Positions 11,491 to 21,964 of a stretch of 64,000 bases of DNA are shown one piece after another. Each line of letters starts with the position of its first letter. Positions within the stretch are counted from its first letter, which is position 1. A program made the position numbers and the translations under genes. Location of the stretch: contig JAKJHU010000467.1 in the NCBI GenBank assembly GCA_022316685.1, positions 101,720 to 165,719 on the forward strand. Reading direction: 5' to 3'. The notes beneath the pieces were generated by a model. It had not been told where the DNA came from. It did not search any database and saw nothing but the letters and a program-made list of their open reading frames with translations. This DNA is from Progne subis subis. Taxonomy: Eukaryota > Chordata > Aves > Passeriformes > Hirundinidae.

Positions 11491-12660
11491 CCTCACAGAA
11501 TTTGAGCTCTGCCCAAGAACAAGGTGCTACAGTCCTTTGCTGCTGGTTCCTGTGAGGAGCAGCTCCCTTCCCGCTGGCTGAGCTGCTCAGGCCCTGCAGA
11601 GCTGAGGCTTTTCCCCACTGCTGGGCACAGACTGATGGAGCAGCACTGCTGAACACGGGGACACACAGAGGGAGCAGAAGCAGCTGCCTTTGTCCACCTG
11701 AAGCTCCAAGGCCCAAACTGTGAGCAGACAGGGCTGGAAGAGACTGGCAGGCTCCCTGTTTGCTGTGCTGCCCCACTTGTGCCCGGCCCAGCTCTGCGGG
11801 AGGCAGAGGGAGAACAAGGGGCAGCTCCCTGCCAGCCCCAGCCCAGGGACCCCTCCAGCCCCGGGGCTTGGGGCACTGTCAGCACCCGCTGCTCCAGCCA
11901 CCGCTTCTGCTGGCCCTGACAGCAACAACCAAATGGTGGCTGATCCCCAGGGAGCAGCAGCAGTGCCTGGATCTGATCCCTCACTCTGGGGCACGGCTGC
12001 ACAAATGACCCCCACAGCAGCAGCAGCAGCAGCACATGGAGCTGACTTTCAGCACAGCCCCTGCCACTCTTCCCTCCCGTGTGCATTGGTGTCACAGCAG
12101 CCTGAGGCACCTGGGAGCCCTCAGGGCCAGCAGGGACTTGAGATGGCAGCCCTGGGCTCCTGGGGGTTGTGCAAGGAACAGAGGTGGGGACTCCCTCTCC
12201 ACGTGGAGCTTCCAGATGGAAAAGGCTGCTGTGAGCAGGCAGCTCCAAGGGCAGAGAAAGGAGGGTCTCGACCCCTGTATCTGTGCCAGTTCCACAGTGC
12301 TGGGCAGCAGCCACCGAGCACAGGGGGCACAGGGGGCACAGCAAGAGGGACAAAAGCAGGCAAGGTCAGAGACTGGGAAGAGCCAGACCTGGGAGCAGGA
12401 ACAGCCGCTTCATTGCACTCTTGGAGAAAGCTCTTGGCTGCTTCAAAGCGCTGAAAGGCGTGAAGGGCAGAGAGGAGGCCACATCAAACAATGCTCCTGT
12501 TTTCACAGCCTCCCCTCTCAGTGTCCCAGATGGAATTGCATGAACTGTATTCTTCTCTGTGAGTTGTCTCATTCAGCGTGAGCAGCTTAGCACCAGGAGC
12601 TGAAGGAGCTGAAGCCTTAGGCCTCAAGAGCTGAGCAAGAGGAAATGTTTTGAGCAAAGC
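11491..12660. other. GC-rich intergenic block with overlapping open frames
   Basis: Long open frames occur on both strands (for example a 286-codon minus-strand frame), but they overlap each other in several frames, are rich in Ala, Pro, Gly and Ser, and show no recognisable domain. A CAG run lies near 12,010-12,035. I see no gene here that I can support. Confidence 0.4.
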
Positions 12661-12702
12661 AATGCTGCTAACATGGACCTGGCTGAATCCAGCAGATGGA
12701 AT

Positions 12703-12815
12703 CCTGGAATTATGGAATCCTTTCTGTTGGGAAAGACCTCTGAGCTCATGGAGTCCAGCTGCTCATGCAGCAGTGTCAAGCCCAGCACTAAACCACGTCC
12801 CTCAAGTTCCAAGGC
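12703..12815 (-). mobile_element. CR1 3' end fragment
   Basis: The complement of the CR1 tail is visible: GGAATTATGGAATCC, then GTTGGGAAAGACCTCTGAG, then a diverged AGCACTAAACCACGTCCCT. Only the last 100 or so bases of the element remain. Confidence 0.75.
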
Positions 12816-12862
12816 CTGGACAACAGGCCCTGAGTGAGGCCTGGACAACAGGCCCTGAGCCA
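12811..12862 (+). repeat. Short tandem duplication
   Basis: Two adjacent copies of a unit of about 29 bases containing GGCCTGGACAACAGGCCCTG. The unit begins with AGGCCTGG and holds CAGGCCCTG. Confidence 0.8.
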
Positions 12863-13224
12863 AAGGAGACCTCTGGATGAACCTTCCAACCAAAGGTTAT
12901 CTCTGTATCTGCTCATTAATGAAATAATGCACGGTCATTAGAGCTGTGATAGGTGTATCCACTCATTAGTAAAACCATGGATTGACATTTCTGTAGTTTA
13001 GAAGCTGGACAAGGCCATGAAATCCGAACATCTGGCCTGTCTGGGGCTGTATGGTCCAGAGTCAACTCCCTTGGTTCCTCCTTGAGCCCTGGCCAGGCTT
13101 TGGGTGAAACCCAAGAGGAGAATGAAAGCAGATGTTCCTGCACTAGAAGTGCTGTCAGCTTGGTTTATTCAGCACTGTCAGAGCTGGGCCCTCTCACAGC
13201 CAGGTTGGAGCCTCACCTGGGGCT

Positions 13225-13940
13225 GGAGGCACCTGCAGGAATTCCCAGTGTCCAGGAGTGGCTCTGCAGTCCTTGGCTGGGACAGCTTCCCCCAGCTGAT
13301 GTGTGGATGTGGGTGATGGGAAAGTCTGAGGGGACCTGGTGCTGTCTCTTTCTTAATCACTGCAGGCAGTCTTTGGTAGTGATGATTGGATGCATTGCTG
13401 AGCTTCTTTTTTGGCGAGTCTTTGCACTTTTGCATTATAATAAGTCACAGAATTCCTGAACTTTGTGTCTGTGTCTTTGGTGCTGACCCTGCTCATCAGC
13501 AGAACAGACACTGCGGCCCTACAGAACCAAAGGTGCCGTGTGACACTGCGGGGCCTGGTGTGACCAAGGGTCAGTTGTGTCACTCTGTCACCAAGGACAC
13601 CTCTCTGCCATTTCAGGACCTCTTAGAACCGAGGGGCCATTGTGGCACTGCAGGACCTCATGAAACCAAGTGGACCATAGTGACACTTTGTGGTCTCATG
13701 GAACCAGGATGAAATTGTTACATTGCAGGGCCCCAAGGAATCCAGCAGCCATTTTGACTCTTCATGGCCTCATGGAACCATGGAGACCATTGTGACACTG
13801 CAGGGACCTGTATACCCAAAGGTCCATTGTTTTCCTCTGGCTGGCACTGCAGAGTCCAGACTCTCCCTGCCCCTGTCCCAGCCCCACAGAGCAGCAGAGT
13901 CAGGTCTGGCCCTGCAGCAGGGACTGGAGGCCATGGGGCT
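13225..13940 (+). repeat. Direct duplication, copy 1 (partner 15,645-16,180)
   Basis: This block and 15,645-16,180 share order and sequence. Both have GGAATTCCCA, then TTTCTTAATCACTGCAGGCA, TTTTTGGTAGTGATGATTGG-type sequence, GTGCTGACCCTGCTCA, an array of the 37-bp minisatellite, and then a GC-rich stretch with CTGGCCCTGCAGCAGG. The interval between them holds two LTRs. Confidence 0.75.
13505..13830 (+). repeat. 37-bp minisatellite, block 1
   Basis: Degenerate head-to-tail units of about 37 bases. The core elements are CATGGAACCAAGG and CCATTGTGACACTGCAGG. It reads forward on the plus strand and is the first of 12 blocks in the window. Confidence 0.85.
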
Positions 13941-14282
13941 CAGGGACAGTGACTCTCTCTGCTTCCTGGAGATTTTCCCCCTGCAGGTGTTTCCCTGTGC
14001 CTGATCTCTCCCTGCCAGCACTCACAGACCCCAAATCTCTGTGCACTCTCCCTGGCCGTACAGAACCCTGCCTGTTTGCAGGGCACTGGCTGGGGGCAGG
14101 TTCTGTTTGCAGCTTGGAGAAAGGACAGGTCAGACTCAGCCTGATGGGCCCTGATGCCGAGGCAACAGGATAATGCTTGAACTGTGCAAAAAGCTGGAGC
14201 CGTGCAGAAAGAACTAGTTCCCTTGTTACAAGGAATGTGAATGAAGCCCTTTTTAGAAATCAGCATATTTAGCAGAACAAGC

Positions 14283-15202
14283 TGTATTGGTTTGGCATGG
14301 CCTGGTTTTTGGCAGCAGGGGTGCCACAAATATCCATGGGGGATGGAGAGATCCACTCTCAGCCCATGGGGATCCATGGGGATGCAGAGATCCACTCTCA
14401 GCCCATGGGAATCCATGGGGATGTAGAGATCCACTCTCAGTCCCAGGGGATCCATGGGGATGCAGAGATCCACTCTCAGCCCATGGGGATCCATGGGGAT
14501 GCAGAGATCCTCTCTCAGCCCATGGGGATCCATGGGGATGCAGAGATCCACCCACAGCCCCTGGGGAGGTGCCCATCCCAGAGCGGGTGGATGCCTGGAT
14601 GAGGCTGTGATCCAGTGCGAGACCCGGTGGAGAGAGGGGGCCCTGCTTCTAGGCTGGAGCAGCCTGTCCTTGGAGGACTGCACCCCGTGGGAGGAGAGCC
14701 CCATGCTGCAGCAGTTTGGGAGGACTGTGTGCCCGTGGGAGGGACTCACGTTGCAGCAGGTGCGGTAGGGCTGCTGCTCGTGAGAGTGGGACCCACGCTG
14801 GGGCAGTTCATGGAGAACTGTATCCAGTGGGAGGGACTCCATGGCCACATGGGGGAAGGGCTCCTCTCCCAGAGCAGCAGAAGAAAATCTCTAGATGAAA
14901 TGAGAAAACTCCCATGCCCAGTCTCTCTGTGCTCTCATGGGAAGGAGGGAGGAGCTGGATGGAAAAAAGGTGTTTTAAGGGTTTATTTACCTCTCATTAT
15001 GCTCCTCTGATTCTGTTAGTATTAAAATTCACTTTGCAACTTAAGTTGAGCCATTTTGTTTATGAAATATTTCTCCTGTTTCTTAACTCACTCATGAAGT
15101 ATTTGTTAATATTTTTTTCCTTCTCTGTCCAGCTGTGGCAGGGGAGGATGAGTGAAGGACTCTCGTGGGTGCCTGGCAGTGGGCCAGTGTCCAACCATGA
15201 CA
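14283..15202 (+). mobile_element. ERVL-like LTR with an internal tandem expansion
   Basis: Starts with TG and ends CCAACCATGACA. The layout matches the long ERVL-type LTR common in birds: a start with TTTGGCATGGCCTGG, repeated GTGGGAGGGACTCACG-type modules in the middle (14,590-14,870), then TTTTAAGGGTTTATTTACCTC and a termination region resembling other copies. The flanks CAAGC (14,278-14,282) and CAAGG (15,203-15,207) are a plausible 5-bp target duplication with one mismatch. Compared with the copy at 41,944-43,170 it lacks part of the 5' half and carries an extra tandem array. Confidence 0.72.
14335..14565 (+). repeat. 39-bp minisatellite inside the LTR
   Basis: About five to six near-identical units of 39 bases, each containing GATCCATGGGGATGCAGAGA followed by TCCACTCTCAGCCCATGGG. 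The unit corresponds to a single module in ordinary copies of this LTR (compare GTCCATGGGGAATGCAGAG near 42,675), so it was expanded in place. Confidence 0.9.
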
Positions 15203-15218
15203 CAAGGTAACTGCAAAC

Positions 15219-15629
15219 ATGCTGACCCCTGGCTATTTGAGCAGGCAATCTTATAGAGCATGTGCAGGAAGCAGGGGTAATAAGTTCAAGCCCCAGGAAG
15301 TTTTCTGAGCCTTCACCAAAATAACCACCAGGAGGCTGATGAGCACCCTTTGCACAGCCAAGCATGTGCTACAAGGGCTTACATAAACATGTGATTAGAG
15401 AATATGTACAATATGAAGGTTTGGAAAAGTATAATGAGAACATTAAAAAAAAAAAAAGTATAAAAGCTAGTAATGTGTGAAGGACACACAAATGAGTTTG
15501 TGGTGGAGCTATCCCCCTCACTCCTGATGTCGAATAAACAGATATCTGCTCTAAAAGCCTTATATTATGGGTTTCTGTTTTCTTGCCTAGTTTTCCCGGG
15601 GTTTTTTACCCACCTCATTGTCTGCAACA
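15219..15629 (+). mobile_element. Probable solo LTR
   Basis: A TATA box (TATAAAAG, 15,459-15,466) preceded by an A run, then AATAAA (15,533-15,538) and an end in CTGCAACA (15,629) are arranged as in an avian LTR. The 5' boundary is uncertain and no target duplication was found. Confidence 0.5.
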
Positions 15630-15644
15630 TTGGACATACCAGCA

Positions 15645-16180
15645 GGAATTCCCAATTGTTGGGAGAGGCGCTCTAATCCCTGGCTATGAAAGCTTCCCAC
15701 TGCTGATGGGTGAATGTAGATGATGGCAACATCATAACTGGTGATGGATCTTTCTTAATCACTGCAGGCAATTTTTGGTAGTGATGATTGGGTGAATTGC
15801 TGAGCTTCTCCTTTTGTGATTCTTTGCAGTTCTGCATTATGTAAATTACATTATTCCTTAGGGTGTGTCAGTTTTGCGTGCTGACCCTGCTCACCTGCAA
15901 AATGGACACAGCAGGCCCCAGAGAACCAAAGGTGCCTTGTGACACTGCAGGGCCTGGTGTGACCAGGGGGACCATAGTGACACTGTGGGGCACATGGAAT
16001 CAAGGGACCAGTGTGACGCTGTGGAGACTCATGGAACCAAGGAGATCATTCTGACAATGCAGGGACTCTCATAATCAAGGGTCCATTGCTTTCCTCTCCC
16101 TGCCCCAGCCCTGCAGAGCAGCCCAGACCTGTCTGGCCCTGCAGCAGGAACTGGAGGCACTGGAGGTCAGGAACAGCCAC
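15645..16180 (+). repeat. Direct duplication, copy 2 (partner 13,225-13,940)
   Basis: Second copy of the block described at 13,225-13,940, with the same order of landmarks, including TTTCTTAATCACTGCAGGCA and the minisatellite array, but shorter. Confidence 0.75.
15905..16090 (+). repeat. 37-bp minisatellite, block 2
   Basis: About five degenerate units, in the same orientation as block 1, inside the second copy of the direct duplication. Confidence 0.8.
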
Positions 16181-17784
16181 TCTGTGTCTGGAATGCTCAG
16201 GACATGCTCAGCTCAGGCAGCTCGTGCAGCCCCAGGGCCAGCCCCGCTGCCCAGCACAGCAGCACAGAGTTGGCCCCGGGGCTCCTCAGGCAGCTCCTGC
16301 TGCCCCAGGGACAGGGCAGCCTCTGGCCAGGGCTCCTCTGCACAGCCACGGGCTCCTGCTCTGCTCCTGGCACATGCCAGCTGCCCACAGAGCCTTTGCC
16401 AGGGGAACACGTCTGTGCTGGCCTGAGCAGCCATTGCTGCAGCCCCTGCCCTGCTGCCCATCAGCCCCGAGCTGGGGCTGCTGCTCTGCACGAGCACGGG
16501 GGCTGTGCTGCCCGGGGCCCTGGGCTGCCTCTGCTGGGCTCTGCTGCTCAGGCTGGGAGACAGAGGCAGCTGATGCTGCTCCCTGCACTGACCCCCTCGC
16601 ACACAGGCTCTGCTGGGGCCATGGAGGCTGCTCAGAGGTGCCTGCCTTGTTCCAGGGCTGCCCCATGGCCTTGGGGCTGCCCTGCATCCTCCTGGGGATG
16701 TTCCCTGAGGGTCAGACCAGCCCGTGCCCAGACTCCTTTCTCTGTGCCTGCTGTGTCCCCTGGGGCTGCAGAGCTCTCCTGGCTCACAGCACACATTCAG
16801 TCCTTGATCTCGGGGTGAGCCCACCCTGGCCAGGCCTGTGCCCAGGGAGCTCCACTCCCTGCTGATCCCTGGCACACACTGTCCCTGCAGGTGCTCTGTG
16901 TTCTCCTGGCAGCTCCCAAAGCCCTCCAGACAAAGCTTCCCCTGCCATCAGCCCTGGCACCAGCTGCAGAGCCCCAGCCAGGTTCAGCACAGACCATTCC
17001 CCATCTGATGGGCCCTGGCCACCAACAAGCAGAACCTGAGCCAGCCCTGAGTGCCCTGAAGGCCACACTGGGACCCTGATCTCATCCCACGGAGCCCTGG
17101 GAGAACAAGGAACACAAGGAGCCTTTCAGAGTCTGTTCCTTGGCCTGTTCCTCAGGGGGACTCTGCAGGGAGAGCAAAGCCTTCCTGCCCTGCCCTCAGG
17201 AGATCCCTTTGCTGCTGCAGCTGCTGTGCTGGAGCCCAGCTGTGTCCCAGCAGTGCCCATGGCCTGTCCCTGCCTGTGGGCACAGCACGGACACACAGCA
17301 GCACAGTGACCAAGCTGCCAGAGCACTCGGGCCTGACAGCCACAGCAGGGCTGGGAAGGAGAGGCTGGAGCTGGGAAGAGCAGATGTGGGAAGAGCCAGG
17401 GCCATTGTCCCTGGCTGTGCTGCTGTGCTGGGAGTCTCTTCCCTCCACCTCTGCTCACAGGCACTGCCCCTGCAGAGGACAGAGAAGGGCTGAGGAACAT
17501 CTTGGACACACAGGGCAGAGCAGGACACTTTATTTTACATAAATGCACAGTGATGATGGCTCCTTACTGTCTCTGCTTAACACAAGCATGGGGATGCTGA
17601 TGTAGCAATACTGTGGGTAATGGGATCCTTTTTGATTAATATATATTAAAAAGTAAAAAAAAAAAAAAAGGAAAATTAAAATACAACCAATAGAATAACA
17701 AAAAAGACACATGGCACAAGACAATCTGGGCCTGGAATAAGTCCCATTCTGAATGCTATGCAGAAACAAAGAGGCACTTGATTG
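16181..17784. other. GC-rich intergenic block, no gene recognised
   Basis: Open frames of 200-260 codons occur on both strands, but they overlap in several frames and are Ala/Pro/Ser/Cys-rich without a known domain. The last 250 bases turn AT-rich with an A run at 17,652-17,669. Its position next to an OR relic suggests OR flanking sequence. Confidence 0.4.
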
Positions 17785-17930
17785 TTTCTGAAAAGCACAG
17801 AGTGGTCATTCCTCAGGGCATCCTCACGCTCCTGGTTCCTCAGGCTCTAGATGAGGGGGTTCAGTGTTGGAGGCACCAGCGAGTCAGAAGTGACAGTGTC
17901 AGATCCAGGGATGGGCACCAGGGTGGCACA
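17785..17930 (-). pseudogene. Olfactory receptor (OR14-type) C-terminal relic
   Basis: On the minus strand the block encodes the end of an OR: LVPPTLNPLI, a stop, then SLRNQERED. This corresponds to the seventh membrane segment and the conserved NPxIY motif, with the tyrosine codon changed to a stop (TAG). Nothing of the receptor upstream of the last membrane segment follows. It matches the ends of the two longer ORs in the palindrome arms. Confidence 0.75.
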
Positions 17931-18735
17931 GGTGACCTTTAGGCTTTGCAGGGCCCAGGCACAAGGGCTGTGCCCGAGTCAGGGCTGAGCTCACACTCTG
18001 TGGGCTGGGGCAGAGCCCAGGCAGAAATCAGCCCCTGCCCCAGCAGCTCTGCAGTGGTGGCCACCAGGCCGGGTTGCCAAGGGAGGCTTCTGGCCATGGC
18101 CTGCAGGGAGCTGCTGCTGCCAAGGTGCCTTTGGTGTCCCAGGCTCTCCTGGCACAGCTCCCAGCACTCTGCACTTGCGCCTGAGGCCTTCACTGTGTTG
18201 GGGCTGGCCTGGGGCTTTTCCTGCAGCGGGACCTGGCCTGGCCATGGCACAGGAAAGGCAGTTCCTGCTGGAGCAGGAGGCTCTGCCTGGAATGGGCTCA
18301 GACAACTCCAACAAGGCTCTGTTTGCAAAGTCCCCAGTGGGAAATGAAGAAGAGGAGGTCATGCTTCTTTTGGGGTGAATAATGCTGAAAGCAGCCTGAC
18401 TCCTCCATCCCCAAGTCCAGCGTCCTGAGAGGGAGCTGAAGCTGTGGCAGAGCTGGAAAAATCCCAGAGAAAGGAACAACCAAGTGACACCACTGAGAGC
18501 TTCTGCAGAGCTGCTGAGCTGGCACAGCCTGGCCACATCTGACTGACAGGGCAGCACTTCAGACTAGAAGGGCCCTGCCCCAAATTTTAACTGCAGCATC
18601 TCCTGACAGTTCCATTCCTGGTGGGGTATGGAGATTCCTCCCTGGAGTGGAGACACCCTCAAGTCACTGCCTGAGGCTGAGGCTGAGATTTGCCCAGGAT
18701 CATTGGTCTGAGGGAGAGACACCCATCTCTACTTA
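17931..18735. other. GC-rich intergenic block
   Basis: No recognisable gene. It begins directly where the OR relic breaks off. Open frames on both strands have no identifiable domain. Confidence 0.35.
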
Positions 18736-19150
18736 ATAACTGATTTTGCTTTAATACAATTGCTTCAAAATTGCTTCCTAGAGCACTATATTAAAATAGG
18801 TGTTACAGCTCCTACCCTATGGAGTAGGTAATTCTGATTAAGGCCTTTCTGTCTAACCATGATCATAATCAGTCATATCTATATGTACACAAATACTTCT
18901 GGTTTGCCATCCTTATTGTTGTGGGACGAAGTTGTACAAAGGTTCAATTCCACCTGTATAATCCTTTACACAGAAATCTTTAATAAAGTCTGGGGCTGGG
19001 ATTGGATCCAGTAAGTCCCAGGATCCTCTCACAGAAAGAGTTTGTAAAGCCTGGTTTGGGGAGCTTGGGGGTATGATTGGGGTGTTGGGGGTCCTTTCTG
19101 CACCTTGTGACCCAACAGGAACTTGTTTAATAAATTTTGCCTGAAGCTCC
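18736..19150 (+). mobile_element. Possible LTR fragment
   Basis: An AT-rich stretch with two AATAAA signals (about 18,980 and 19,128) followed by GCCTGAAGCTCCCACTCTGC resembles the R-U5 end of an avian LTR. Boundaries and family are unclear, and a host 3' untranslated region is an alternative. Confidence 0.3.
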
Positions 19151-19540
19151 CACTCTGCCCATGACAGGAACCCCTGTGAGTATCTGTGACATCCCGGCTC
19201 TTTGGCAGCCTGGAGACTCCTGGGATGTCCTCATGGAGCCCTGTGAGTGTCTGTGACCTCACTGTTCTTTAGGAGCACAGGGATGTCACCACTGGACTCC
19301 TGCCACTGCCTGGGACAAATTGGCTCCTTGGCAGTGTACAGACACCTCTGTTGTCACTGTGCAGCCCTGTGACTGTCTGTCACCTCATGACCCTTGGGAA
19401 GATTAAGGACCCCTGGGATGTCACCACGGAGCCCCTGTGAATGAGTGTGGCCAAACATCTTCAGGAGCCCAGAGACCCCTCAGATGCCAGCATGGAGCCC
19501 CTGTGCCTGCACGTGAGCTTATAGTCCTTTAGCAGGTGGA
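19150..19540 (+). repeat. Minisatellite of about 65 bp
   Basis: Five to six degenerate units with the shared elements GAGCCCTGTGAGTGTCTGTG, a variable middle with TTCTTTAGGAGC or TCTTTGGCAGCC, and CTGGGATGTCACCA. It is unrelated to the 37-bp repeat. Confidence 0.75.
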
Positions 19541-19848
19541 AACCCCTGGAATGTATTCAATTTAAATAGATTGCTCTGCTGAGCAATCTATTAGAATCTA
19601 TTTGGAATAGATTCCTCTGCTCTGCTGAACATGGATACTCAGCAGCTTGGAGGTTCCCTGATGAATTTTAGTTCTCCAGAGGCTTGCTGTCCAGAAACCC
19701 CTGGAATGTATTCAATTTAAATAGATTGCTCTGCTGAGCAATCTATTAGAATCTATTTAGAATAGATTCCTCTGCTCTGCTGAGCATGGATACTCAGCAG
19801 CTTGGAGGTTCCCTGATGAATTTTAGCTCTCCAGAGGCTTGCTCAGTC
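19539..19848 (+). repeat. 155-bp tandem dimer containing paired hairpins
   Basis: Two copies of a 155-base unit (starting at 19,539 and 19,694) differ at only a few positions. Each contains a perfect 12-bp stem with a 4-base loop (19,565-19,592 and 19,720-19,747; AATAGATTGCTC and GAGCAATCTATT). Directly after it is a second inverted repeat, GAATCTATT and AATAGATTC, around a 3-base loop. Confidence 0.93.
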
Positions 19849-19884
19849 TCAGTTCTTCAGTTCAGGAATTCAGTGCCAAAGGCT

Positions 19885-20230
19885 CATTAATATTTCAAAA
19901 CACCCTAAAAAAGACAAGCCTCTGGGAATAATTTAATTTCAAGTCTTCAATTCTTATGTGGTTACTTAGACAGATTATTGAAGTATGTTCAAAGAGAATA
20001 CACTCTGTCTTTGAAAAATGCAGAGAGATTTTTTTGTCCTGTTTAGTTTTGTTTTCCTGTTTATAGATTGATATCAGCAATCTCCAGTTGATATTGATGC
20101 CCAGAAACTCCTTGTGCACTCTGAATAGATATGAAAATCAATATGACCCTTCATGGCTGACAATCAATCACTTTTCCCCAGCCCCCACTCCACCATTTCC
20201 CTCCTCCAGCCCCTGGGACTCAGAGCAGCC
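19885..20230 (+). repeat. Diverged extra copy of a palindrome-arm segment
   Basis: Homologous to left arm 31,590-31,940 and its right-arm partner (about 43,990-44,340). Shared landmarks are CAAGTCTTCAATTCTT, TTTATAGATTGATATCAG, CCAGTTGATATTGAT, CTTCATGGCTGACAATCAAT and CCTGGGACTCAGAGCAGC. It is more diverged than the two arm copies are from each other. Confidence 0.8.
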
Positions 20231-21334
20231 TTGTGCCAATCCTAGCTTCCTCCTCTCCAGGCTGCAGCTGCAGCTTTCAGCTCCTTGGCACCAACTCCCA
20301 CCTGCTTTCCTTGCAGAAGGAGCTGCCTGAGACACAGAGGGATGTTCATTTATTGCCAGCCAACGAAACCAAGGGAATGAACAGCCCCATGAAAAACAGA
20401 AATCCAGCCAGTGACACAAACAGAGGGGAGGATGAGGATTCCTTCTCCTGCCATCATACAATTCCAGGAAATTCCTGGTGTCTCCTGGTGGGAAAACTTT
20501 GGCATTTCTTAGAAGTGCTCAAATGACCCAGCTGATGAAGATGTGCTCGTGCACCTCGCAAGCTGCAGGTCCTGTACAGCCCTGCAGGGCTCCTGTCCCA
20601 TCTGCTGTGCTCCAGTGTAAAACAGGGAGCAGCACTGTCCCAGGATCATTAGCGAGCTGAATTGGAAAGGACCTCAGCAAGTCAGCAGCCCAAGCTGTCA
20701 GAAACGGAGTCAGACCAAGTGGTTCAAGGCTTGATTTGGTCTGGATTGGAAAATCCCAAAGGACAGGGAGGGGGCAGCATCTCAGCATCTGGCTGAGCCC
20801 ATGGGAATAAAGGTTTCCTTCTGTCCTGGCTGAAGCTCCCCTCTTTCACTGTATATCATTGTCTTTTTTCTCCCACCAGGCCCCCAGTGAAGAGCCTGGC
20901 TCTGTGTCTCCATCACCTCCTCGGTGGCACTGCCAGGCTGGCATGAGGAGCCCCTCAGCCTTCCCTGCTCGGGGCTGGACAAGCCCAGCTCCCTCAGCCT
21001 CTGCTCACAGCCAAAGGGCTCCAGCCCCACCTTGGAGCCCTTCCCTAACCGTGCTGCAGCTGCCAGACATCTTTCCTGCCCTGGGGAACCCAACTCAAGC
21101 CACAGTGACCTGGATCATGCACGTCCTTGATGCCCTGGTCACACAGCCCAGCCCCTTGTCCCTGTGTCAGGCTCTGGGGTTGATCCTGTGGAACATCCTT
21201 TGGTGGAGGCTGTGGCTCCAGGTGGACCATGGGGGGACAGTGGACAGGGGACCCTGCTCAGCATGAACAGCACTGGACTTCATGGGGGGGGAAACTGTTG
21301 AGTGGGGGTGGGGTGGAATGACCAACCCAGTGAC
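20231..21334. other. Intergenic, no gene recognised
   Basis: Contains a possible short CR1-like piece at about 20,950-21,060 (AAGCCCAGCTCCCTCAGCCTC, similar to part of the CR1 near 2,075) and otherwise unassigned sequence. Open frames on both strands lack recognisable domains. Confidence 0.35.
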
Positions 21335-21510
21335 TCACACAGCCACTCTGTAACATCACAGCCAGATCTATGATGTCAGACCTCTGCCCTGTGATGTCAC
21401 AGATGGCGCTGTGATGTCACAGAAATGGCCTATGATATACTAGCTGCTCAATGACCTCACATAGCCTCTCAGTGATGTCATAGCCCACTCTGTGACCTCA
21501 TGTTACCTGA
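21335..21510 (+). repeat. Short minisatellite rich in TGATGTCA
   Basis: Five to six degenerate units of about 25-35 bases carry CTGTGATGTCACAG or close variants (CTGTAACATCACAG, TGATGTCATAG, CTGTGACCTCATG). The motif is nearly self-complementary. Confidence 0.75.
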
Positions 21511-21960
21511 TGATAAATGGTCTACACCTGGTGAGCTAACACAATGCTCATTCTCCAAAACCACTGGCCCATGGAAAGCACACCATGCCCATTGTGTAAG
21601 AAGGGGAACTGGAAATTCACCAGCCTCAGTGTCCTGCCAGCTCAGCCAGGCTGACTGGAACATTGGGGTCTGTGATCACCAGGGACCACCAGAGAGACCC
21701 CCAGGACAGAAGTGTGCATGCAAAAGGGGAGTGGAAATATGCAAATGATTTCAGGGAAATTATTATCATAGGTATGTTTAGTCCAGGACAGGCAGTTAAT
21801 ATGTATGCAAAATAGGGAATATAAACAGAAACTTTCCTGTACTCAGCACGCACGGCTTTGGGAGGAGCTGTTCCCCTCCATCCAGCCAAATAAACAACGC
21901 TGCTTCTAAATGCTACATTGGTGTTAAGGAGTTTTTTATTTTACCAAATTGTTGGTAACA
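21511..21960 (+). mobile_element. Solo LTR
   Basis: Begins TGATAAATGG and ends GTTGGTAACA. It has a TATA-like TATAAAC (21,820-21,826), AATAAA (21,889-21,894) and TGTTAAGGAGTTTTTTATTTT in the R-U5 region. A 5' fragment of the same family lies at 54,350-54,540, sharing CACAATGCCCATTGTGTAAG-type sequence. No clear target duplication. Confidence 0.65.
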
Positions 21961-21964
21961 CTCC

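Noticed and set aside
11493..12353. 286-codon minus-strand open frame in the GC-rich block
   Set aside because: Overlapping long frames occur on the other strand too. Low-complexity composition and no splice-supported structure or known domain.
16086..16865. 259-codon open frame
   Set aside because: Starts in minisatellite sequence, is Cys/Trp/Ala-rich without a domain, and overlaps other long frames in the same region.
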